Assembly: GCA_005786915.1 (NCBI GenBank)
Contig: SYCM01000094.1
Span: 1-34,534 of the forward strand
DNA length: 34,534 nt
Direction of reading: 5' to 3'
DNA from: Bacteroidota bacterium
GTDB taxonomy: Bacteria > Bacteroidota > Bacteroidia > Flavobacteriales > Schleiferiaceae
Position numbers and translations under genes: made by a program. Below, piece by piece: positions 28,719 through 34,534 of this stretch (positions are counted from its first letter, which is position 1; every line of letters begins with the position of its first letter). The notes under the pieces are model-generated. The model saw only the letters and a program-made list of their open reading frames with translations, did not search any database and was not told where the DNA came from.

Positions 28719-29261
28719 ATGCAGGGCAAACCGGGCGATTTTTTACTCGCGCATCCATTATTAGAAGACGAAAACTTCGAGCGCAGCATCGTCCTCTTGA
28801 CCCAATGGGATGAAGACGGGGCCGCGGGGCTCATTATCAATCGATTAAGTGACTTTACTTTGGATCAAGCCCTCAAGGGTACGTGGCCCGCTTGGAAGCT
28901 TTACATCGGTGGGCCGGTGCGCACGGATTCGCTGTACTTTGTGCACCAGCGGCCCGACCTGATTTCTGGAGGCCTTTTGGTAGGCGACGCACTCTATTTC
29001 GGAGGGGATTTCGATGCTATGCAGCACGCCGTTCGCCACGACTTGATTGACGAAGGAGAAATACTCTTTGCGGCGGGCTATGCTGGATGGACCCAAGGAC
29101 AGCTGGAAGGCGAATTGGACGAAGGAAGCTGGGTGCTGCAGCCGTCGGGTTCATGCGAGACCTGGTGGAAGCGCGAAGACCTCTACCCCTTGTTGGCCCA
29201 AAATTGGCCCGACGAATTGAAGCTTTGGGTTAACAAGCCCGAGGTTCCCTATTGGAATTGA
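28719..29261 (+). CDS. yqgE: YqgE/AlgH family protein
   Basis: Protein of about 180 aa of the YqgE/AlgH family (DUF179), conserved but without a settled biochemical function. It starts MQGKPGDFLLAHPLLEDENF, followed by RSIVLLTQWDEDGAAGLIIN and the strand YIGGPVRTDSLYFVH. FAAGYAGWTQGQLEGELDEG is the most conserved family segment. The long upstream part of the frame (from 28530) is antisense to pdxH, so I start at the ATG at 28719. The 3' end overlaps the convergent aminotransferase gene by 13 bp. Confidence 0.93.
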   Translation: MQGKPGDFLLAHPLLEDENFERSIVLLTQWDEDGAAGLIINRLSDFTLDQALKGTWPAWKLYIGGPVRTDSLYFVHQRPDLISGGLLVGDALYFGGDFDAMQHAVRHDLIDEGEILFAAGYAGWTQGQLEGELDEGSWVLQPSGSCETWWKREDLYPLLAQNWPDELKLWVNKPEVPYWN

Positions 29262-30043
29262 GCGATTTCTGACTCGGCTTGAACGAGTTGCTGCATGCGC
29301 TCCGCCGCCGTTGAGCCGTAGCTGGTCTTGCGGAACTGCCGTACCGCTGCCACCCCGTGAATGCTGTTGGTGAGCCAAACCTCTTCGGCGTGCTGGAGTG
29401 CGAACGGGCTGAAGAGTTCTTCGCGCACGCTCAAACCCATTTGGGGCGCCAATCGCAGCACCACTTCGCGCATCACGCCGCGAAGGGCTCCCGACTCCAG
29501 CGGAGGCGTCCACAGCTCCGACCCTTTGACAAACATGACGTTAGAGCGCGATGCCTCAAGGACCTGATTATCTGCATTCAGGATCAGCACGTCGTCGACG
29601 CGCTGTTCGCGCGCAAAACCGGCGGCGAGCACATAAAGCAAGGCGTTGGACGACTTGACGTTGCCCAGCAGCCCCGCCGACTTGCGGTGCTCTTGAAACA
29701 GTCCGAGCTCCGGCCTCAGGACCGGGAGCGGGTATCCGACGTGATCGAGTGGCTGCAGGTCTACCTCCCACGCCACCGCCGCATCTTGGGGCGGCGCGTA
29801 GCCCAGAGGACCCCGGCGCGTTACCTGCAGGCGCAGGCGGTAGTCCACTCGAGGATCGAGGTCCGCAATGCCCAAATCGCGCAGCCAACCTTGGGGGCTC
29901 CAGTGACTCGGAATGGGCATTCGAAGAATGCGCATTCCCGCCAGAAGCCTGAAGTAATGTTCCTCGGGATGAAGCAGGCGGCCGCCCGAAACCCGCATGG
30001 TTTCGAACAGTCCGTCGCCGTAGGCTTGCGCCCGGTCCATCAT
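29249..30043 (-). CDS. pabC: Class IV aminotransferase / aminodeoxychorismate lyase-like protein
   Basis: PLP enzyme of 264 aa, fold type IV. It has YGDGLFETMRV at the N-terminus, RLRLQVTRRG, the lysine region GNVKSSNALLYVLA (Schiff-base Lys), DDVLILNADNQVLEASRSNVMF with the conserved E-x-S-x-x-N pattern, and TNSIHGVAAV. Size and the GLFET motif fit PabC, which makes 4-aminobenzoate for folate, but a branched-chain or D-amino-acid aminotransferase cannot be excluded. The ATG at 30043 overlaps the sucD stop by one base (TAATG); a second Met follows directly. It is probably co-transcribed with sucD. Its 3' end overlaps yqgE by 13 bp. Confidence 0.82.
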   Translation of the reverse strand: MMDRAQAYGDGLFETMRVSGGRLLHPEEHYFRLLAGMRILRMPIPSHWSPQGWLRDLGIADLDPRVDYRLRLQVTRRGPLGYAPPQDAAVAWEVDLQPLDHVGYPLPVLRPELGLFQEHRKSAGLLGNVKSSNALLYVLAAGFAREQRVDDVLILNADNQVLEASRSNVMFVKGSELWTPPLESGALRGVMREVVLRLAPQMGLSVREELFSPFALQHAEEVWLTNSIHGVAAVRQFRKTSYGSTAAERMQQLVQAESEIAQFQ

Positions 30044-30924
30044 TAAGCGGTAACGCCGAAGAGCTCCGCCATGCGCTTGCCGATGTGGGCGGGCGAATCG
30101 ACGACTTCAACGCCGCATTCGCGCAAAATGGCTTTCTTGGCCTGCGCCGTGTCGTCGGCACCGCCAACAATGGCTCCCGCATGGCCCATAGTGCGGCCCT
30201 TGGGTGCCGTTTCGCCAGCGATGAAACCTACGACGGGCTTGCGGTTGCCGTCGGCCTTGATCCAGCGAGCCGCCTCGGCTTCGAGCTGGCCGCCAATTTC
30301 GCCGATCATTACAATGCCTTCGGTCTCGGGGTCGTTCATGAGCAGCTCTACGGCTTCGCGCGTGGTCGTGCCGATGATGGGGTCTCCGCCAATTCCAATG
30401 GCAGTGGTCACGCCCAATCCCGCTTTAACCAGTTGATCCGCGGCTTCGTAGGTCAAGGTACCCGACTTGGAAACGATTCCAATCTTGCCTTTTTTGAACA
30501 CGAAACCAGGCATAATGCCCACCTTCGCTTCGTCGGCCGTGATGACGCCCGGGCAGTTGGGGCCGATGAGGCGCACTCCGCGCTTGGTCACGTAGGCCTT
30601 GGCCTTCATCATGTCTGCGACGGGAATGCCCTCGGTGATGCACACGATAACCTGAATTCCGGCGTCGGCGGCTTCCATGATTCCGTCGGCGGCAAACGCG
30701 GGCGGAACAAAAATGATGGACACGTCTGCTCCGGTGGCCCGAACGGCATCGCTCACCGTGTTGAATACGGGGCGATCAAGGTGCTGCTGGCCCCCTTTCC
30801 CCGGGGTAATGCCTCCGACCACATTGGTTCCGTAGGCAATCATTTGCTCGGCGTGGAAGCTGCCTTCCTTGCCCGTAAAACCTTGGACGATGATTTTGGA
30901 TTTTTTGTGGACCAGGACGCTCAT
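30043..30924 (-). CDS. sucD: Succinyl-CoA ligase subunit alpha
   Basis: Alpha subunit (293 aa) of succinyl-CoA synthetase, the partner of the sucC product. The CoA-binding Rossmann start is IIVQGFTGKEGSFHAEQMI, followed by GGITPGKGGQ, LIGPNCPGVI, and the phosphohistidine region GRTMGHAGAIVGG, with His248 as the phosphorylated residue. Length is standard. It is transcribed from a TACTTTTG box exactly 33 nt upstream of the ATG, the same geometry as sucC. The downstream PabC-like gene is coupled by a TAATG overlap. Confidence 0.98.
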   Translation of the reverse strand: MSVLVHKKSKIIVQGFTGKEGSFHAEQMIAYGTNVVGGITPGKGGQQHLDRPVFNTVSDAVRATGADVSIIFVPPAFAADGIMEAADAGIQVIVCITEGIPVADMMKAKAYVTKRGVRLIGPNCPGVITADEAKVGIMPGFVFKKGKIGIVSKSGTLTYEAADQLVKAGLGVTTAIGIGGDPIIGTTTREAVELLMNDPETEGIVMIGEIGGQLEAEAARWIKADGNRKPVVGFIAGETAPKGRTMGHAGAIVGGADDTAQAKKAILRECGVEVVDSPAHIGKRMAELFGVTA

Positions 30925-30957
30925 TACGGTTTCAAGGATTAGCGGTTAATTGCGCGG

Positions 30958-30965
30958 CAAAAGTA
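30958..30965 (-). promoter_or_regulatory. -7 box of sucD
   Basis: TACTTTTG on the minus strand is an exact consensus match, 33 nt before the sucD ATG, identical in sequence and distance to the sucC box. Confidence 0.72.
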
Positions 30966-30981
30966 CGACGGGCAAGGCGGA

Positions 30982-33033
30982 TTAGCGGACGATGTTCATC
31001 TCCTGAATCAGTCGATCCGCACCCGCGTAGCGGTCCACAACCCATAGCACGTAGCGAATGTCCACCATGATGTTTCGGCAACGCTGGGGCGTGAAGTAGA
31101 AGTCGCTCATGGTTCCTTCCCAAACGCGGTCAAAATTGAGGCCGACCAGCTCGCCTTGGGCGTTGAATGCCGGACTGCCCGAATTGCCGCCCGAGGTGTG
31201 GTTCGCGGCTAAGAAGCATACTGGGAGTTCTCCGTTGCTCAAGGCGTAGGGGCCGTAATCTCGAACCTCAAGCTTGGCGCGGTAGGCCTCCGGAAGGTCG
31301 AATTCGTAGTCGCCAGGGCGGTACTTCGCGAGCACGCCGTCTGCGGTTGTGTGGGTGGTGTAGCGCATTCCGTCCGCCGGAGAAAATCCGCCCGCGCGGC
31401 CGTAAGCCACCCGCAATGTCGAGTTGGCGTCGGCGGCAATCTGCCGGTTGCCCGCGGCTGCGGCCGCCAACTGCAGGGCCATCCAGTCCTTCATGCCCGA
31501 CTGGTATGCCGACTCGGCCGGAGAAAGCCTCGCCATCAAGGCGTTGAACTCCTCGCGAAGCATTCCGCTCAACCCCAGCGCGGCATGCGCCTTGGCCTGG
31601 GCGTCAAACGCGTCCCACGAAGTTCCCTCGGCCGGCAAGGCAGGGACCGAAGACGCCACGCTGGCCTGGGTAAAGCGTGACAAATCCAGTTCCGAGTGCG
31701 CCACTTGGGCATTGGCATTCCATGCCGCGATCAGGCGCACGGCAGCACGACGGTCCAGCTCGGGATTCCAATCTTGGTACAGTTCGCGCAAGGCGGCCCT
31801 TGGTTTGTCGAGGTTGTCGCCCATTGCCGCAGCCTTTAAATAGGCAGTGGTCAGGCGGCTCCAGGTCACCAGTTCCCAGCGTGGAAGCAGTTCCTGGTAG
31901 TACAGAGCGGTCCAGCGGTCTCGCTCGAGGCGCTGGTTTTCTTGGGCAAAACGCTCCGTCAGTGCGCGTCCTTGGGGCGAAAAGGCCGCCACGCGGGCTT
32001 CGCGAGCCGCCAGTGTATCGAGGCCTGAAACCTCGGCCATGCCTTCGATTTGACCAATCCACTTCTTCCATCCGTTGGCAACACTGGCGTACTTGGAGGC
32101 GTACTGAATTTTGACCTTGGGATCGACGCGCATCGCGGAATCCCAGGTGCGAAGGACCTCGTGGCGCATCGCGACCCGCGTGGGCAGCATCACGTCGAGC
32201 TGCTGCTTGACTTCTGATACAGGCATGTAGCTGTCGGTGCGGCCAGGGAAGCCATAAATAAGGGTGAAATCCCCCTCTTCCACCCCGCGAAGGCTGATGG
32301 CCAACGGCTTGGCAACGTTCATTGGAACATTGTTCGGGCTGTATTCCGCCGGACTTCCGTCGGGAGCCGTGTACACGCGGAACAGCGAAAAATCGCCCGT
32401 GTGGCGCGGCCATACCCAGTTGTCGGTGTCGGAGCCGTACTTGCCCACCGCGCTCGGCGGCGTACCTACCAAGCGCACGTCGGGGTAGCGGCGAGCCGTG
32501 GTCAAGACGTAGCGGTTGCCGGCAAAAAGGGGCTTCACGCTGTAGATCCACGACGCGTCGGTTTTGGGTTGGGCAGCCGCAACCGACTTCATGGCTTCGG
32601 CGGGGTCTTGCCCCTTGGAAACCAGAGACTGTACCGCCAAGGTCACGTCTTCGGTGCGCAGCACAAAGTCCACAAACAACCCGGGATTGGGTTTTTCGTC
32701 TGCGTAGGACGCGGCCCAAAATCCGTGCTCCAGCAGGTTGTCTTCGAGGCTTGAATGCGACTGGATGGCGTCGTACCCGCAATGGTGATTGGTCAAAATC
32801 AGGCCCTTACTCGAAATCACTTCGCCGGTGCAGAATCCGCCAAAATGCACGACCGACTCGTTGAGTCCGCCCCCAGCAGCGGAATACACGGCCTCGGGCT
32901 TCATGCGCATCCCAAGGGCCTTCATGTCGGCTTTACGGCTGGCGACTTCGTGCGGAAACCACATTCCTTGCGCCCACGTCGGGGCCGAACTGAGGGCGGT
33001 CGCCGACAGCACCGCCAAGAGCATCTTCTTCAT
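30982..33033 (-). CDS. dpp11: S46-family dipeptidyl-peptidase, DPP11 type (exported)
   Basis: Periplasmic serine peptidase of 683 aa that releases dipeptides from the N-terminus of peptides. A signal peptide (MKKMLLAVLSATALSSAPTW) is followed by the mature start QGMWFPHEV. The chymotrypsin-like triad is visible: His84 in LTNHHCGYDAI, Asp in SDTDNWVWPRHTGDFSLFR, and Ser in NHTSGGNSGSPAFN. The residue 18 positions after the Ser is Arg (in NFDR). This corresponds to Arg673 of DPP11, which selects Asp/Glu at P1, whereas DPP7 has Gly there. It suggests growth on proteins. It is a single-gene unit with a near-consensus -7 box 4 nt before the ATG. Confidence 0.93.
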   Translation of the reverse strand: MKKMLLAVLSATALSSAPTWAQGMWFPHEVASRKADMKALGMRMKPEAVYSAAGGGLNESVVHFGGFCTGEVISSKGLILTNHHCGYDAIQSHSSLEDNLLEHGFWAASYADEKPNPGLFVDFVLRTEDVTLAVQSLVSKGQDPAEAMKSVAAAQPKTDASWIYSVKPLFAGNRYVLTTARRYPDVRLVGTPPSAVGKYGSDTDNWVWPRHTGDFSLFRVYTAPDGSPAEYSPNNVPMNVAKPLAISLRGVEEGDFTLIYGFPGRTDSYMPVSEVKQQLDVMLPTRVAMRHEVLRTWDSAMRVDPKVKIQYASKYASVANGWKKWIGQIEGMAEVSGLDTLAAREARVAAFSPQGRALTERFAQENQRLERDRWTALYYQELLPRWELVTWSRLTTAYLKAAAMGDNLDKPRAALRELYQDWNPELDRRAAVRLIAAWNANAQVAHSELDLSRFTQASVASSVPALPAEGTSWDAFDAQAKAHAALGLSGMLREEFNALMARLSPAESAYQSGMKDWMALQLAAAAAGNRQIAADANSTLRVAYGRAGGFSPADGMRYTTHTTADGVLAKYRPGDYEFDLPEAYRAKLEVRDYGPYALSNGELPVCFLAANHTSGGNSGSPAFNAQGELVGLNFDRVWEGTMSDFYFTPQRCRNIMVDIRYVLWVVDRYAGADRLIQEMNIVR

Positions 33034-33037
33034 TGCC

Positions 33038-33045
33038 CTAAGATA
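33038..33045 (-). promoter_or_regulatory. Probable -7 box of the DPP11 gene
   Basis: TATCTTAG on the minus strand has one mismatch to TAnnTTTG and ends 4 nt before the ATG. Confidence 0.4.
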
Positions 33046-33058
33046 CGGACGCCGAAAA

Positions 33059-33085
33059 CGAAAAAACCCGCCGGGTGGGCGGGTT
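33059..33085 (-). terminator. Rho-independent terminator of fabG
   Basis: On the minus strand an 8-bp stem AACCCGCC/GGCGGGTT is followed by a short T run. It lies about 25 bp after the fabG stop. The perfect palindrome ACGTACTAGTACGT (33087-33100) sits between stop and stem. Confidence 0.82.
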
Positions 33086-33108
33086 GACGTACTAGTACGT
33101 ACTTGAGA

Positions 33109-33852
33109 TCAGGTCAGCAAACCTCCGTCGACCTGCAGAACTTGGCCGCTGATGTAGGACGAAAGGTCGCTCGCCAAGAACACGCAGGCGTTGGCCACGT
33201 CTTCGGGCTGGCCGCCGCGCTTCAACGGAATGGCGTCGCGCCACGACTGCACCACTTTTTCGTCGAGCACTCCGGTCATTTCGGTTTCGATAAAACCGGG
33301 GGCGATGGCGTTGCAACGAACTCCGCGCGAACCCAGCTCCAGCGCCACCGACTTGGTGAATCCAATGATTCCCGCCTTGGAGGCCGCGTAGTTCGACTGG
33401 CCGGCGTTGCCCTTGATGCCGACGATGCTCGATATGTTGATGATGCTTCCCGAGCGCTGCTTGAGGAAGTAGCGTTGAACGTGCTTGGTCGTGTTGAACA
33501 CCGACTTGAGGTTGGTCGAAATGACCTGATCGAAGTCCTCTTCGCTCATGCGGAGCAGCAACGTGTCGCGGGTAATTCCGGCATTGTTGACGACGACGTC
33601 GATTTGGCCGAATCGCGCTACGACGTCTTCGATTAGTTTTTCGGCCTGCTCGCCGCTCGAGGCGTCGCTGCGAAAGCCGGCTGCCTCGCCGTACCGGCTC
33701 AGTTCGGCTTCAAGCGCTTGCCCGCGCTCAACGCTGCTCAAGTAGGTGAACGCGACTTTGGCGCCTTCTTGCGCGAAGCGCTCGGCGATGGCTTTGCCGA
33801 TTCCTTTGGATGCGCCGGTGATTAAGGCGACTTTTCCGTCAAGTAGTCCCAT
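33109..33852 (-). CDS. fabG: 3-oxoacyl-[acyl-carrier-protein] reductase
   Basis: NADPH-dependent short-chain dehydrogenase of 247 aa in the fatty-acid elongation cycle. The cofactor motif is TGASKGIGKAIAERF, followed by VVNNAGITRDTLLLRM (NNAG), the catalytic Ser in INISSIVGIKGN, and the YxxxK pair in SNYAASKAGII. The ending GQVLQVDGGLLT is typical of FabG. Length is standard. The start overlaps the upstream PAP2 gene by 14 bp, so the two are probably co-transcribed, and a stem-loop terminator follows. No other fab genes are in view. Confidence 0.96.
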   Translation of the reverse strand: MGLLDGKVALITGASKGIGKAIAERFAQEGAKVAFTYLSSVERGQALEAELSRYGEAAGFRSDASSGEQAEKLIEDVVARFGQIDVVVNNAGITRDTLLLRMSEEDFDQVISTNLKSVFNTTKHVQRYFLKQRSGSIINISSIVGIKGNAGQSNYAASKAGIIGFTKSVALELGSRGVRCNAIAPGFIETEMTGVLDEKVVQSWRDAIPLKRGGQPEDVANACVFLASDLSSYISGQVLQVDGGLLT

Positions 33853-34465
33853 GAGTATTTAGTTTGGGGCCCAAGGTACGTTCAGCAAGCCACGCGGAGC
33901 AAAGCCCAATCAACCAGCCCGCCACTACGTCTTCGACCCAGTGGTAGTGCAAAAACAAGCGACTTATCCCTATGCTGACGCCCAGCGCGAGGTAGCACCC
34001 GCTCCACGACGGCTTGCGAAAGGCCAAGAACAGCGCAAAAAAGGCACCCGTGGCGCTGTGGCCCGAGGGAAAGGTCTTGAGCCGGGCCGGATCGAGCAGC
34101 ACGGAGTGCCGAATCCCCTCTACCGCGCCGTAGGGCCGCACGAGGTCGGGCCAAAAGAAGTTCTTAGCCACCTGCGGAACCAGGGCCGCCGCAGCAAACC
34201 CCAGCAGAAATACCGCCCATTCCGCGCGGTTGCTGCGCCGCAGTGCGAGCCAGACGGCCACGACCAAGGCCATGGCTCCGTCGCCCAAGGCGGTCAAGCC
34301 GTGCATCACCTCAAAAAGGGGCAATCGGTCGAGTCCGCGGTGAAACGCATGACTTCCCATGGCGCCGTTGAGCGCCGCGAGCAGAACCGCCGAGGTTCCA
34401 AAGAAGAGCGCGGCCTGAACTACGACCCGATGGTGCGCAGCAGCGTCGTGATTTGGCTTTGCCAC
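33839..34465 (-). CDS. PAP2-family membrane phosphatase
   Basis: Integral membrane protein of 208 aa with the three lipid-phosphatase motifs: K-x8-RP in KNFFWPDLVRPY, PSGH in FPSGHSATGAFF, and SRxxxxxHxxxD in SRLFLHYHWVEDVV. About five to six hydrophobic segments are visible. Likely substrates are phosphatidate-type lipids or undecaprenyl pyrophosphate, which the sequence alone cannot separate. The start is a GTG at 34465; no later start leaves the first membrane helix intact. This places its first 15 codons in overlap with the upstream gene's end (46 bp). Its stop overlaps fabG by 14 bp. Confidence 0.87.
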   Translation of the reverse strand: MAKPNHDAAAHHRVVVQAALFFGTSAVLLAALNGAMGSHAFHRGLDRLPLFEVMHGLTALGDGAMALVVAVWLALRRSNRAEWAVFLLGFAAAALVPQVAKNFFWPDLVRPYGAVEGIRHSVLLDPARLKTFPSGHSATGAFFALFLAFRKPSWSGCYLALGVSIGISRLFLHYHWVEDVVAGWLIGLCSAWLAERTLGPKLNTHGTT

Positions 34466-34534
34466 AGCGACCTCATTTCGTGTTCTTCGTCGGGCTCCAC
34501 GTAGTCGGTTACCGTGAGCAGTCCGTCGCCGGTA
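34420..34534 (-). CDS. C-terminal end of an unidentified protein (5' part outside window)
   Basis: The minus strand from the window edge reads TGDGLLTVTDYVEPDEEHEM and then RSLWQSQITTLLRTIGS before a TAG at 34420. The reading is open to the edge and its codon use looks like real coding sequence. The 46-bp overlap with the PAP2 gene in another frame would make these translationally linked. Only about 37 residues are visible, soluble and acidic, and I do not recognise the family. Confidence 0.55.
   Translation of the reverse strand, partial: TGDGLLTVTDYVEPDEEHEMRSLWQSQITTLLRTIGS

Noticed and set aside
31604..32782. 392-codon open frame overlapping the DPP11 gene on the same strand
   Set aside because: It is a shadow frame rich in Arg/Gly/Pro with no domain; the S46 gene covers it in frame with intact triad residues.
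33087..33100. Perfect palindrome ACGTACTAGTACGT as a regulatory site
   Set aside because: One or two 14-bp palindromes are expected by chance in a window this size, and it lies between a stop codon and a terminator.
1..34534. CRISPR array, tRNA, rRNA or insertion sequence
   Set aside because: No regularly spaced repeats, no tRNA-like arm pattern, no rRNA motif and no transposase were seen on reading both strands.

Overview
The window looks like a chromosomal segment of a Bacteroidota bacterium with GC-rich coding sequence, probably Flavobacteriales or a close relative. The evidence is the Bacteroidota-type -7 promoter box (TAnnTTTG) in front of many genes, the near absence of Shine-Dalgarno sequences, and lineage-typical families: an S46 dipeptidyl-peptidase with the DPP11-type Arg, DUF2452, TIGR02757, and a flavobacterial-type DnaE2-like polymerase. 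I saw no rRNA, tRNA, CRISPR array, insertion sequence or phage structural gene. No gene-free stretch exceeds 300 bp; the longest is about 220 bp.

Layout. 1-2.3 kb (minus): rarA (cut by the window edge), a TIGR02757 protein and a LolD-type ABC ATPase in an overlapping operon. 2.3-4.1 kb (plus): sucC then pnuC. 4.1-7.0 kb (minus): a PhoD-like phosphoesterase, an HTH regulator, an SRPBCC protein, a DUF2452 protein and an alpha/beta hydrolase. 7.0-8.4 kb: an M14-type metallopeptidase facing a short ssb. 8.5-10.2 kb (plus): an uncharacterised Zn-ribbon protein and an HI0933-type flavoprotein. 10.2-16.2 kb (plus): a damage-response module of LexA-like XRE-S24 repressor, Y-family polymerase, SRAP (HMCES/YedK) protein and DnaE2-like polymerase with a degenerate PHP domain. 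16.4-20.3 kb (minus): a TPR lipid- or periplasm-targeted protein and gyrA. 20.5-23.0 kb: clpC. 23.0-26.6 kb: DUF493, an AAA_28 ATPase, recQ, fmt. 26.7-27.0 kb: an HU protein with a strong terminator. 27.0-30.9 kb: a Gfo/Idh/MocA dehydrogenase, pdxH, yqgE, a PabC-like class IV aminotransferase and sucD. 31.0-34.5 kb (minus): DPP11, fabG, a PAP2 phosphatase and the tail of an unidentified gene.

The most interesting region is 8.0-16.4 kb. A self-cleavable S24 repressor has a TTGCTAA/TTAGCAA operator cluster overlapping its own -7 box. It heads a translesion-polymerase cassette. Next to it lie a tail-less SSB and a Zn-ribbon gene that share two inverted-repeat pairs in their divergent promoter. 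The AT-rich spacers of this region carry the only TTAATTAA octamers I found in the window. I read this as an SOS-like mutasome controlled by a non-canonical LexA. The individual families are known, but the control elements and the outer members look unexplored.

Across the window, a -7 box ends exactly 4 or 5 nt before the start codon of about a dozen genes, which predicts leaderless transcripts. In two places the stop codon of the upstream gene forms the first bases of the next gene's -7 box. sucC and sucD are 27 kb apart and in opposite orientation, yet have the same TACTTTTG box exactly 33 nt before their start codons.
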